From the NCBI GenBank assembly GCA_037501455.1, contig CM074856.1, forward strand, positions 49,443,001-49,507,000: 64,000 nt of DNA. Direction: 5' to 3'. This document shows positions 48,098-59,742 of this stretch, piece by piece. A model generated the notes under the pieces. That model ran no database searches and was not told the origin of the DNA. It was given only the letters and a program-made list of their open reading frames with translations. This stretch comes from Lantana camara (Eukaryota; Streptophyta; Magnoliopsida; Lamiales; Verbenaceae). Every line of letters begins with the position of its first letter. Position 1 is the first letter of the stretch. A program made the position numbers and the translations under genes.

Positions 48098-48775
48098 GAC
48101 CTATTTTACTTTCGCGAAAAGATTTTGGAATGTAGTATAGTTACACTATATATCAAAAACCTTTGTTTACTTGTATTTTCGTGGTCTTGGAAATTAGGTG
48201 ATTAATATGGAACGTTGTTTAATTTTCCGAAGAAGTTAATGAATGTTTTAAACGTCAATTACTAGTTTACACCAAAATTTTAAGTGCTTTAGTCCCTTCT
48301 TCCTTGGCCCCAAAATGCCCTTCCATTCCATTAACATCATATTATTTGAGGCCTTACATAAAAAATAATAATAAAAATAAAAAATAGAACATACATTAGG
48401 TGATAGGTCCAACACTGCAGTTCAAACAACATATAATTTTTTTTTTATTTGTTGTCAACATTCAAACCATATATAATGCAACGTCATAAATTATGAAAAG
48501 AACACAACATGCCTTAACAACAAGACATTTCATACATTAGCAAAGAGCCTTCATAAATTTCTGAGACCTTCATAAATTAACATCATGAATTACCAAAATG
48601 GACAGTTCATACATTTAGAGAGAATCTTCATACATTGTCTAAGGCCTTACCAAAAGAAGGGTACATACACGACCTACCATTAACATCATACTACATCAAA
48701 CGATCAAAAAGTCCGATCATCCAAAACTATACAGCCGAACATGGACTACAAAATACAGGAGTTCAAAAGTTAAGT

Positions 48776-49177
48776 TATAACGGCCTGTCCTAAGCGATAC
48801 TTAGAACAATACCATCAACGGAGTGTACCTTCAATCACCATCTGCACAATCACTGTTCGTACTATAATAGACATCCCAAAAAACATGTTCATCTGTGCTT
48901 CGGATTATTTGAGACCATGTTCGCAACATTGACGTGATCTTGTATAACAAATACAAATTAGCCTATTGCATTTGATATAACGGCCTGTCCTAAGCAATAC
49001 TTAAAACAATACCATCAACGGAGTGTACCTTCAATCACCATCTGCACAACCACTGTTCGTACTATAATAGACATCCCAAAAAACATGTTCATCTGTGCTT
49101 CGGATTATTTGAGACCATGTTCGCAACATTGACGTGATCTTGTATAACAAATACAAATTAGCCTATAGCATTTGATA
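48776..49177. repeat. 200-bp tandem duplication inside the Harbinger-like element
   Basis: Two near-identical adjacent copies, each opening AACGGCCTGTCCTAAGC (48779 and 48979) and ending GCATTTGATAT. Confidence 0.92.
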
Positions 49178-49179
49178 TG

Positions 49180-49426
49180 TGGTGATATGTCTTCTTCCAC
49201 GACGTGTACTTCGAAGAGATATTTGGCTCTGCCTAGGAGGTTGGTGTTCAGCATGTAATCCTTTAGCCTATTGCACCAAAAATCTACGAAAGCCATTTGG
49301 CGTCTTCCACCCATTCGCTGTAATATCTCTAAAGGCGAGCATAAGGTTGTGCTGCTCCTGAATTGTCCAACCACGACGGCCTTTTCTCCTTGAACTTCCA
49401 GTTCCCTCATTGGTAGGAGTTGACAT
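49180..49426 (-). pseudogene. Myb/SANT-like domain gene, frameshifted
   Basis: Starts at 49426 with MSTPTNEGTGSSRRKGRRGW and continues through WTIQEQHNLMLAFRDI and NGWKTPNGF, typical of the Myb/SANT-like proteins found in PIF/Harbinger elements and their host relatives. The frame stops at 49268. Similarity resumes in another frame with CNRLKDYMLNTN, so a frameshift has broken it. It would have helped DNA binding during transposition. Confidence 0.6.
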
Positions 49427-50293
49427 ATGTAGAAAATGAAAACAAATAGTCAAAAATTTCAAATAATATTGATTCGAATCCACCAAAAAACAACTCAGCA
49501 ATATGCTCTAAGCAAGTAGAAGCAAGATCAGTTTTTTAATCATAATGAAACAATCAAGTGAAAGAAACGACCCAGTTAACAATCACAAAATAAAAAAATT
49601 AATCAAATAGCTAAGTCACAATAACCATACCGATGTATAAGAAAATACAAAAACAAACTAAATAAATAAACAAAACAATTCAATAACAAAGAGTGCTGCC
49701 ACAAAGAAAAACCACATTTCATCATTAAAATTATAAAATAATTTAACTAACTAAGTTCATAGGCACAAATCAAGGGAATCAATATCAGCATACATCAAGT
49801 ACCAAGAAAAATTTACGAGGACCTTACCTTAATGGTTTCAGCAGTGGGATTTCTCACTCAATGCAGATTGTTATGTACCAGCTCCTGCGAGGAAAACAAA
49901 TTAATCATTCAGGTCAAGCAATTATATGTTAAAGTATGAATTTTGAGAGTAGATTTCCACGGCAACGAAACAACGGCGAATTCGGACTGGATGACGAATT
50001 TTGATACGCAGCAATTTAAGACTGTATGTATTTTGAAAGGGGAAAAATAAACTAGGGTTACCAATTTTCATCAATAGCGGGAAGGAAAATATGAAGGGAA
50101 ATCATTTCAGTGGCAATATTATGTAATTATTTCCAACTTTTGGGGTCAGAGGTCATTACACAAGCATGATAGAAGTTGGAAACCCCCTGTTAACCCCAAC
50201 GTATTTTCAAGGCTTTAGCATGTAAAAAGTAAACAACGGAAATGGGAGGATAAAAGTTGGAAACCCCCTGTTAACCCCAAAGTAAATGAGGCC

Positions 50294-50634
50294 TTAGGCT
50301 CTTAGCCATTTTGGCAAAGCTAAAGCCAAAGGAAAAGATCATCTCACGTTTTAGTTTTTACATTTCTCAGATTTTGATCGTAGCTTTTTGTGATTGATCT
50401 TCTCGTTTCTGGATTTGATTTTCAGAAATATTGAGATTATTTAATTTGTGGCATTAGGAATCTCAATTTAAATCGTGGATCACCTGGCGATTTCAATTTA
50501 CTTTGTACAAAAAGGGATATTCAAAAGTTGAACAAGCAGCGATTGACGGCCTGTGCGAAGGAGCTCGTCCCGCCGTCCACCCCAACGAATACAAGATCAA
50601 CTACGTCATCGAATGGCTCGAAATGTACGTCCAC
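50294..50634 (+). pseudogene. partial copy of eIF3k-like promoter and exon 1
   Basis: TTAGGCTCTTAGCCATTTTG and the following leader match 40541 onward. The exon 1 region keeps HPNEYKI, VIEWLEMYV and the splice donor (CAC then GTAAGG at 50635). The original ATG is GTG here (near 50476) and the first half of the exon is rearranged, so the eIF3k-like frame is broken. It runs straight into the left arm of the kinase inverted repeat. Confidence 0.85.
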
Positions 50635-50640
50635 GTAAGG

Positions 50641-51690
50641 CTTATGAGAGTTTTCAAACAACTTCTCCAAGTCTTTAAGATGGGGTGCATCTGCGGAGGT
50701 TTTTATGGGATTTATGACTCGACAGAACCGTTATGGTATTAGGGAGGGTCCGATTGCGATAAAGGAGGCGCGAATTGATTTACATACTCAAGAAATGATA
50801 GAAAACCAAGAATGACAATTTTCTGTGAGTATAATTCTTTCTTTTATTTATATAGTATGTGTATACACATATGAAAAGTGATATTTTTGTTGTTCATGTG
50901 GAATGAATTAAAAGTTTTTAAGCTATTGAATGAACATCCAACTTTGGTAAAACTTCTTGGCGTGTAAGGATGAGAGATTCTGTCTAGTTATGAAGTATGC
51001 TTCTAAAGGATTATTGAAGGAATGGATTACAACTAAGTAGGATAGAAAACATTTAATTTATGTGATCAATCTGAAAATTAACGATTAATAATTATTTGTA
51101 AAATATGTAGGGCTATCATCGATCTAGCTTCTCCAAGTTTTCAAGAGTGTAGCAAATGGTTTGATTGCCCTCCTGCACGCAAGTTTATTCACGGGGATGT
51201 GAAGCTCGAGAACATCTTTATTTTGAAGTTTATAATTTATAGCATATATTTTGATGTTAAATAATTAGAATTTTATAATATATATTTTAACCTTAAATAA
51301 GAGCATAATTATTGTGATATAGGGCATGGTTGCAAAGTTGGGTGACTTTGCCTATGCACACAAATTGGTGATTGTGTGTGGTCCATGGGTACAGATGGTT
51401 ATAGAGATTGTGAAGCTCGTAGGCAGAATAAATGAGGTAATCAATGATAGTTTTAACTAGTTTTCTTTCAATTTTCTAAGGGTTTTTTTTTCAAAATTTG
51501 TTATTGTGTTGCAGGTAAGAATTGGGTGATGATACCTATGCATTTACTGTCACAACGTTGCAAGTCATACTGAGATCAAACAACTTGGTGGGGTAGATGA
51601 GCATCTTCCCGAATGGGCAGCTGAAATGATTCAAAAAGACTTTTTAAGAGCATTGTCAAAGAAAGATGGAGCGATACATGGTATAATTCT
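50641..51690 (+). repeat. long inverted repeat, left arm (kinase pseudogene copy)
   Basis: This 1.05-kb arm is the inverted copy of 51737-52785, with roughly 85-90 percent identity by eye. Reading +, it carries broken kinase pieces: LWNELKVFKLLNEH near 50900, FIHGDVKLENIFIL near 51180 (catalytic-loop region) and VAKLGDFAYAHKL near 51330, where DFG has become DFA. Stops and frameshifts separate them. It lies directly downstream of the copied eIF3k-like promoter. Confidence 0.85.
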
Positions 51691-51736
51691 CAGGACATTT
51701 TTGATTAACAATGCCACCAAAATTTTCCTTTCAACT

Positions 51737-52785
51737 AGAATTATGCCATGTATCCCGTCATCTTTCTTTGATGATGCTTTTAAAAAGTCCTTTTTGAACC
51801 ATTTCAGCTGTCCATTCGGCGAAGATGCTCATGTACCCCTTTATAAAGTATCACCAAGTTGTTTGATCTCAGTATGGCTTTCAACACTGTGATAGCAAAC
51901 GCATAGGTATCATCACCCTCATTTTCTAGTGCAACACAATAACAAAATTAGAAGAAAAAAAAACCTTAGAAGATTGAAAGAAAACTAGTTAAAACTATAA
52001 CTAATTACCTAATCTATTCTGAATACGAGCTTCACAATACCACACACAATCACCAATTTGTGTGCATAGGCCAAAGTCACCAAACTTTACAACCATGTCC
52101 TATATCACAATAATTATGCTCTTATTTAAGATCAAAATATATATTATAAAATTCTAGTTATTTAACATCATATATACTATAAATTACAAACCTCAAAAAT
52201 AAAGATGTTCTCGAACTTCACATCCCCGTAAACAAACTCGTGTGAATGGAGGTTAATCAAATCATTTGTTACACTCTTGAAAACTTGGAGAAGTTGGCTC
52301 AATAATAGCCGTACATATTTTACAAATAATTATTAATTAGTAATTTTTAGATTGATCACATAATAAAATGTTTTCTATCATACTTAATTTATAATCTAAT
52401 CTAGTCCTTCAATGATCATTTAGAAGGATACTCCATAACTAGACAGAATCCCTCATACTCACACACGTCAAGAAGCTTTAACAAATTATGATGTTCATTC
52501 AATAGCTTAAAAACTTTTAATTCATTCCACATACGAACAAAAACATGACTTGTCATATATCTATACACATTCTATATATATGAAAGAAAGAATTATACTT
52601 ACAGAAAATTGTCATTCTTGGGCTTCTATCTCTTCTGCAGTAGTTAAATCGTTTCGCGCCTCCTATATCGCAATCGGACCCTCCCTAATATCATAACGGT
52701 TCTCTCGAGTGATAAATCCCATGAAAACCTCCGCAGATGCCCGCTCTCCAATAGACTTGAAGAATTTGTTTGAAAACTGTCATAA
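51737..52785 (-). repeat. long inverted repeat, right arm
   Basis: Complement of the left arm, separated from it by only 46 bp (51691-51736). This arm belongs to the longer kinase pseudogene, which continues to about 53980. Confidence 0.85.
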
Positions 52786-53980
52786 ATCTGCATAGCTAAT
52801 CTCTACTATTTCAGTGTCACCCATTGTATGCTGCAGCAAATCAAATCGAAGTATTACATCTAAGGATTTTTGTAGAGCTTACATAAATATGTGCTTTAAG
52901 GTTCACAAATTAAGTCACGTTTGAAACCAAGACAACTAAATGTATTTCAAAATTCGAAAAAATGAGATAAGCAATCTAAAATTTTCCTAATCTGAGTAAC
53001 ATAAAAATGCCCATATTTTCTGGATAAACCAAAATGTCCAAATCACATACCAGATCCATTGCAGATACAACAATTTTTATTATATACAGCAATAAAGGAT
53101 GAGAACATTATATATTGGCAAAGAGCACTCGAGCATTTACTTTCTTGGTTTGTAAGACTTAATAACAAAGAAACCAAGATCTTTCAAACATCTTCTTCAA
53201 ATACTCATATTCTGTTTCCCAATCACTTATAGAGCACAAAGCATAGCCAATATATAAAATATTGATCTGGTTCAGACTTAAATTCTCTGCCTTAAATCAA
53301 CCATTTGTAATTAATCGTAGCAGCATCAAAAGCACAAACTTAAAAGCTGGTTCACTTAAATCATCAACACCAAACAATACAAATTCAGGCTAAATACCTT
53401 TTAGACAATTAAAATCACCCATTTCAAAATTCACAGAACTTCTGGAAATAAGGTTGGAACATGTTTGCTGCAAAATAGTCTAAAAAAACTCATCATGCAT
53501 ACACTCAGCGAAAATACGAGAGATTTAACTAGGGATTTTAAATGGCACTGCAAAATTTTTTTAAAAATTGCAAAAAAACACAGGAATCAAAATTCAAAAT
53601 GCATGACACTATGGATGCTCGCACAGCACTAATCGACCCTAAAATTAAACAAAAACATTGAAATGCTTTCTAATAACACAAAATCGTACGGAAATATACC
53701 AGAAAAGAAGTGATAAAACCTCATAAACAAAACCCCCTAATTTTTAGGGTCTTTTTTTTTTTTCACTTGAACAGACAACACCATACGAAAACTATGACAA
53801 AAAGTGAGCTAATAGGGAAGATTTTTGAGCCAAAAATTTTAGACATAAGGAGGAACTTACCTTTCATGGCGGAAAATTGGTCGAATCTCCTCAGCGGTGC
53901 CCTAGACCGACGAAATCGTATTTGTCTTCTGGTAAAAGACCAATTGCGAGTATAAGAACGCTAAGAAATTTCTTGGAATC
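51737..53980 (-). pseudogene. Ser/Thr protein kinase pseudogene
   Basis: Minus strand. A leader exon ends with CCGCCATGAAAG and a GTAAGT donor near 53855. After an acceptor near 52834, a frame opens MGDTEIVEISYADL. Kinase subdomains follow in order: IGERASAEVFMGFI, like a glycine loop; IAI then a stop where the invariant Lys would be; MWNELKVFKLLNEHHNLLKL and CLVMEYPSK (subdomains III-V); GDVKFENIFIF (catalytic loop); KFGDFGL (DFG intact, later frameshift). At least three in-frame stops (TGA, TAG, TGA) lie in the first coding exon. It was probably a receptor-like or cytoplasmic kinase gene; the exact family is unclear. Confidence 0.75.
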
Positions 53981-53999
53981 CACCTTGAAGCTCAATTTT

Positions 54000-54590
54000 C
54001 GCGTTGAATCGGTTGGAAATGTTAGGGTTTATGGAAATCTCTCTTAGTATCTGGGCATTTTTGAACTTCAGAATGTGGAAGAAAAAATTGTGTAATGGTT
54101 CGAAATGTATGAGGGTCAAAAGGGAGATTTCATAATTATAATATTTTGGCTAATTTTTTTGAAATTATTTAACAGGAAAAAGGAGGGGTATAACAGGTAA
54201 TCCACAATAATTTTAACGAAACCCTAATGTTTTGGGTGTTAAATGTAATTAAAATTTTCCATGCGGATGGTATCTATAATTAAATCTAATTGTGGTATAC
54301 GAACTGTAATTACCCTATCTAAATTGGGGTCAAGTGTAATTAACCCTATATATTATTATATATATTATATATATTTGTGTATATATATTACATTTTATAT
54401 TTGTATTTAATTAACCCATATATTTATAATTATAATAATTTTTATTGTATACTTATTACAATATTATATATTTTTTCTTTTATTATTCTAAATTTTTGTT
54501 TAGTAAAAATTATTTCAATAATTAAGTTGTTCTATATAAATTTTTAATATTTTTTTGATTTTATAATTTAATATAATAATTGATTATTTA
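54000..54590. other. intergenic, no gene recognised
   Basis: AT-rich. It includes the upstream side of the kinase pseudogene and the word GGTGTTAAATGTAATTAA, also seen near 2529-2546, suggesting remnants of a dispersed repeat. Confidence 0.5.
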
Positions 54591-55000
54591 TCTATACTAT
54601 ATATTAATTGTGAGACCCAAGTTGTAACCGCTTTGGTCTCTTGGTGTCCTCTTTTTCTTTTCTTTTTCTTTTTATTTATTTATCTTTTATCCAACTTTAT
54701 CTCTTCCACGTGCTGTTAATTTCTCTTTTCTATTTCATCACTTCTCTTCTTAGTTTCTCTTTTCTTTCTTATCGGTTGTATTTTTTTTTATTATAATTTT
54801 TATCACTTTACTTATAATTTAAATTTTTATAATTATTAATATGACATTATCTTATCTTACTTATTTATTTATTTATCATAAATTAATGATTATATTAAAA
54901 AATTATAGAGTATATATTTAATAAAAACTTTTCAATTTTAATATATTTATATAATAATTATTTTTTATTTGCACATGCATAGAATGTGCAAAATTGCTAG
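54591..55000 (+). mobile_element. mini-Helitron copy C (410 bp)
   Basis: Starts TCTATACTATATATTAATTG after an A and ends with hairpin GCACATGCATAGAATGTGC, then AAAATTGCTAG before a T. The start region has GAGACCCAAGTTGTAACC. It is non-coding. Confidence 0.9.
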
Positions 55001-56018
55001 TTTTAATAAATTTTATTGGTAATATAAAAGTATTTTGTATTCAATTTTATTCTAGAAATTCTATTTCTTCTATCCTCTCTTATTCCCACAGATTTAGTGT
55101 TATCAACCACTCCACTACCCACTACACGATCTTTTATTTTTATATTATCTAATATTATTAACAAATTACTATTAGTAAAAGATATTTAGTATTAATAAAA
55201 CTCTATCACGTACTAAAAAAATTTCTTTTCTTTAATAATATCTTTATTAGTTAAAAATTTTATTATTATTAAAACTAAAACTAACAAATCTTCTATCCAC
55301 TAGACCCACGTACAACATGAGATATTTAACTTCTTCAAAACTCTTTTACTTACTTATTTCACGTACAATAAAAAACTTCTGATGATAATATTTCAGAAAG
55401 ATAGAATTCTCATATGAATATGCAAGCATTGAGAAGTTCCTCAAGACCGACAAGCAAAGAAATATGTAAGGTGAACTTGTAACATTTAAATTATTTTTCC
55501 GTATTTATTGATCGGCTAATCTCAAATTAAGTTATTAAGCGAATTTACTCGTTATACTTTTTTGTTTTTGTTTTATAGATTGAAGATTCTGGTAAAATGA
55601 GAAGGAACTACCAACATATAGTATTTCTAAACATATGTTACTGTTGAAATGGCACTCTAATTAACATAAATTCAAATAATTGTTTGCATCCCTGAATCAG
55701 AATGATAATCAATGTCTTATTTACCCCGCTTGATATGATACTCACACAAAATTATCTTTAAATTTATTAAAAATATTTGTATATTGCAGTTATATGTAAT
55801 AAACAAAGTAGAAATAATAATAACTAGTGACCTTACACACTAAATGCATGTGAGAAAAAAAAAGATTAAATTAAAATTTTCATATCTATATATATATAAT
55901 TCACAACCTTTCAATCTATCCACGTAAGCATACACGTGGACAGTCTTAAAAAAATTTAAATATCTTAATAGATTTTAAATTGGGGTCTTTTTTGAAAATT
56001 TTCCATGAGTTGAAAAAA
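55001..56018. other. intergenic, no gene recognised
   Basis: AT-rich. A Helitron-like 3' end may lie near 55832 (reverse strand: hairpin CACATGCATTTAGTGTG followed by CTAG), but no matching start was found. Confidence 0.5.
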
Positions 56019-56264
56019 AATTTGTTTGCTCTCCATTTTCAAAATTATTCCTCTTCACTCCCCAAATGAGACTCATAATTTTCGTTTACTCCCCATTTTG
56101 TACAACACATACTACATATTGCGAAAAATATACAACATTTGGGGATTTAAGTACGTGATTCTTGAGTTTTTATGCATGTGCTGTACAAAATGGGGAGTAA
56201 ACGAAAATTATGAGTCTCATCTGGGGAGTGAAGAGGAATAATTTTGAAAATGGGGAGCAAATAA
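56019..56264. mobile_element. foldback MITE
   Basis: Two arms of about 90 bp are nearly perfect complements. CAAAATTATTCCTCTTCACT near 56039 pairs with its complement near 56230, and TTTTCGTTTACTCCCCATTT near 56079 pairs with its complement near 56185. The loop is about 65 bp. The 71-residue frame across it is spurious. Confidence 0.88.
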
Positions 56265-56919
56265 AAATTTGAGTCCCCATTCGGGGATTTTTCTGGAATT
56301 TCCAGTTTTAAATTTAATATTTATTATCTTTTAATTAAAAATCTGTTTAATCAAATTCTTCTCGAATTCTGTTAATCAGAAATGTTTAAATTCAAAATAT
56401 GTGTATTAATATGAAATTTAATGAGATTTTCTCTAACAAATCAACTTTATCCAAAAAAAATTAAGAATTTTGTATTGTAGTTTCAAATTCAAATAACTTA
56501 ATTTATTCAATAAGTTTGTTACAAAAAATATTCAAATTTAAAATTTTGGTAGTATTTAAGGATTTAATCGTTATGAATACAGTCGATTGTTAACTATTTT
56601 TCTTATGATTGTTTTTTTCTGTTATTCAGAAATTTTTTCTTATGATTTTTCCTATTACTCAGAAATGTTAAATTCAAAATAGGTCTATTAATATGAAATT
56701 TAATAATCACTTTTATCCAAAAAAAAAATTAAAGATTTTGTATAGATATTGTAGTTTCAAATTCAAATTCAAATAACTTAATTCAAATTTAAAATTTTGG
56801 TGATATACAACATTCGGAACCAAGGTGCGCTAAATGCTCTTTTAGCCCCGATTTGGTTTCAAAACTCAAAATAAATCCAAAACCAACTCAAACAAGTCTG
56901 AAATTAGGCCTCTGATAGG

Positions 56920-57442
56920 TGGTTCACCCCTCATCGACGAAGTTTTGATGGCCCTCTCCGGGATGGGCAAAATCCCCACGTCCGTCAACCGGTATGACGG
57001 CACCACTGATCCTGCTGAGCATCTGGATCACTTTGTACACCTGATGAACCTGTATGAGCATTCCAGTCATTACTAGACGAAGATTTTTGTCACTTCCCTC
57101 GTGGGAATGGCACAAGACTGGTACAAGAAGCTGCCCCCTCGCTCCATTCGAGGGTATGAAGACTTAACTAATGCCTTTGTAAACCATTTCAATTCACTGA
57201 AGGCACCAGCGCCCATGGCCACGGCCCTCTACAGCTTGGTACAGGGGCCCAACGAGACGCTCAGGTCCTTTTTGGGAAGGTTCAACAAGGAAATCCTACT
57301 GGTAGAGAGGCCCTCGATGGATTTCCTGAGGCATGTGCTATTTGGGGCAATCAACATGAAAAACTATGTCAGCAAGGAGTTCGTTGAGGAGGTGGAAAAA
57401 AAGAAACCTCGCTCCTTGATGGAAATAAGGGGACATAGTTGA
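56920..57442 (+). pseudogene. Ty3/gypsy gag fragment
   Basis: The frame reads MALSGMGKIPTSVNRYDGTT, then DPAEHLDHFVHLMN, a TAG stop near 57075, then MAQDWYKKLPPRSI, LTNAFVNHFNS and NETLRSFLGRFNKE. This is the retrotransposon gag (UBN2/Retrotrans_gag-like) pattern. The frame ends at 57440 with no zinc knuckle, protease or polymerase nearby. It is a truncated, stop-containing remnant. Confidence 0.8.
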
Positions 57443-58706
57443 TTGATGGGTGTCGAGACCACCAAAAATAAAATCCCAAATACCGAATACAAACGAATTG
57501 CAAATAGTGGTAAATGGGGTCGATCCACGAGGATTGGATGAATTTTGTATCTTTTTTACGCAAAGGAAACAAAATAAATAATTAAAATTGGGGGTTTTGA
57601 GATTTGATTATACTAATAATGAATTAAATAAAAAGAGATTAACTAAGTAAGAAAATAAAATAATTAAGCACAGTAAACACTTAGACTAATTCAGTAGATG
57701 ACAAATAGCTGGGATTTTCCTACACATGCATCAGACTATGATCACGGACAGGGTGATTAATTCCTCGTTAGGCTAGCTATAGTTACCAGTTACCTTAGGC
57801 TCCCTCGTTTCTTCTTACTTTTTAGAACGACTAGAAGAAACTCCTAATAATCGTCCCCTAATTAACCGATAACCCTATCAGAAACTCCTTCTAAGATTCA
57901 ACCGGATAATTGCTTTACGTACTAAAGAAACACTAGCCCTAACCGACTAAGTAGAAACTCCTACTTCGCCTAATTAGACCGTAATATTCCACAACACAAA
58001 ATCAGCCGAACTTAACAACTTAGTGTTGATTGCCACATCGTTAATTGTCCGGTTAGACTCTACCAAACGAATTAACTAGCTGTGTGTGAATTGCTTATCC
58101 TAAGATTCGATGTCTTAAATTAATCAAAGAATAAAACAAACACAATAGCGTTAAACTAGAAATAAAACGGATAACTTGATTAATAAACCCAACAAGATTG
58201 TCTCACATAACCCTAAGCATGCTTGGAAAATCCCAACTATAAGATAACTTAGCTACTCATAACGAAATTGAAAAACAAATACGAATAAGAAAACATAGTA
58301 TTCAACAAAACAAAGAAAGGAGGAAATAAACTAGTTTTGAAGCTCGAACTCTTCCTCTCCTCCCCAGAACCGCTGCTGCGTCGTGCCTTTTGTAGAGATA
58401 AGGATTGAACTTCCTCCTCCACTTCCTTCCCACGTTCTCTTCATCAAATTGGGGTAATAATTCCCCAAGTAATGTTCATCTTGTAACAGCAAGAACGTGC
58501 TACCCCCAAAGGTTTATAACGTGTATAACCCTTAGTTAGGTGGGCTTGGGCTCTTGAATTCCAATTAATGCCTTCAATTGCATTTGTTCTCCAATTAATC
58601 CAAAAAGAAGGTGAATGGCCTCCAATTTCATGCAAGTACGTGGGCCTCTTGCCCAATTAATTTTGGTCAATTATCCTTAATTATCTTCAAGGGTAATTTC
58701 CTCTTG
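57443..58706. other. probable retroelement leader or repeat, no gene
   Basis: Opens with the phrase GGGTCGATCCACGAGGATTG (57518), of a type common in dispersed plant retroelement sequence, and continues non-coding to 58700. No paired ends were found. It may belong with the gag fragment. Confidence 0.4.
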
Positions 58707-59077
58707 TCTTACTCTATTATTAAGCGTGAGACCCAAGTGTGGTCTCTTGGACTTGGTCTCTTTTTTTCTTTTCCTTTTTCTTTTTCTTTAATTTATTTAT
58801 TTTACTCACTTAACCACAAAGGACGTGTTTTAGTCCGTTACTTACGCATTAACCTCACTCTTCTCTCATTTCATTTCAATTCTTTTTCTTTTCTTTTTGA
58901 TAATTTTTTTCTAAAATAGTATATTTTGGTATTTTATTCTCTATTTATTTATATTAATTTAATAATTATATTAAAAATAGTAATAAAATATTTATTAATA
59001 TAAAAATTAATTTAAATATATTTTAAACAATAAAATTTCTTAATTTGCACACGCAACGAGTGTGCCAAAATTACTAG
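58707..59077 (+). mobile_element. mini-Helitron copy D (371 bp)
   Basis: Starts TCTTACTCTATTATTAAGCG and ends with hairpin GCACACGCAACGAGTGTGC and CTAG before a T. It is closest to copy A, in the opposite orientation. The base before the start is G, not the expected A. Confidence 0.85.
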
Positions 59078-59334
59078 TCATTATTATTAATCATAGGTAC
59101 CCAATACCCACTATCCCACCACCCCATTCCTCGCTTACATAATCTCCTCTCCTCTCTGCTACTCCTCATTTCTCACAAGAAAGATAACTTTTTTTCTTTG
59201 TTTCTCTCCTTCTCTCTCAACAACAGTACCCTTCGTCTTTCCCACATCGAAAAGCTACCAACTTTTCCACACAATCACCACCCCGGAAAGAACCACATCA
59301 ATGGGTATTGATGATATATGCAATTCGGGTCTTG
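59078..59334. other. spacer between mini-Helitrons
   Basis: CT-rich in the centre (CTCCTCTCCTCTCTGC), with no gene. It resembles a plant 5' leader, but nothing coding follows before copy E. Confidence 0.5.
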
Positions 59335-59742
59335 TCTTACTCTATTATTAAGCGCGAGACCCAAGTGTGGTCTCTTGGATTGGTCTCTAATTTCTTTTCT
59401 TATATAATTATTTAATTTTTTTTTCATCCCATACGAAAAGTGTTTCAAATCCACTCTTCTCTCAACTTACTTTTATTCTCTTCTTTTATATTCTTTTATT
59501 TTTATTCAAATATATTTTAATTTATATTTTGACTATTTTTAAGAGTCTAACCGCTTTGGTCCATTATATATTTTTATTTTTCTCATATTTTCTAATTTTT
59601 ATTTTGTATTAGTTTTTAAACTTTAGTCATATTAAAAACAAATATAAACATAAATATAAACATAAAAATTTTAATTTAATATATATTTAAATAATTATAA
59701 TTTTGTTATTTGCACACGCATAGAGTGTGTCAAAATTGCTAG
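59335..59742 (+). mobile_element. mini-Helitron copy E (408 bp)
   Basis: Starts TCTTACTCTATTATTAAGCG and ends with hairpin GCACACGCATAGAGTGTG, then CTAG at 59739-59742. Copy F begins at the very next base. Confidence 0.88.

Larger units (their letters stand above)
48098..50293 (-). mobile_element. PIF/Harbinger-like element (2196 bp)
   Basis: The left end GACCTATTTTACTTTCGCG pairs with the right end, whose complement reads GGCCTCATTTACTTTGGGG. A 3-bp duplication TTA flanks it (48095-48097, 50294-50296), as in PIF/Harbinger insertions. The homologous locus near 40535-40545 keeps the uninterrupted site, TTTCTTAGGCTCTTAG, confirming both borders. Inside are a frameshifted Myb/SANT-like gene on the minus strand and a 200-bp tandem duplication. 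No DDE transposase was seen, so it is non-autonomous. Confidence 0.88.

Noticed and set aside
51626..51892. 88-residue frame across the inverted repeat centre
   Set aside because: It spans the 46-bp spacer and both arms, so it is a chance product of the palindrome.
55832..55866. Seventh mini-Helitron end
   Set aside because: The hairpin and CTAG look right on the reverse strand, but no matching TC start was found at the usual distance.
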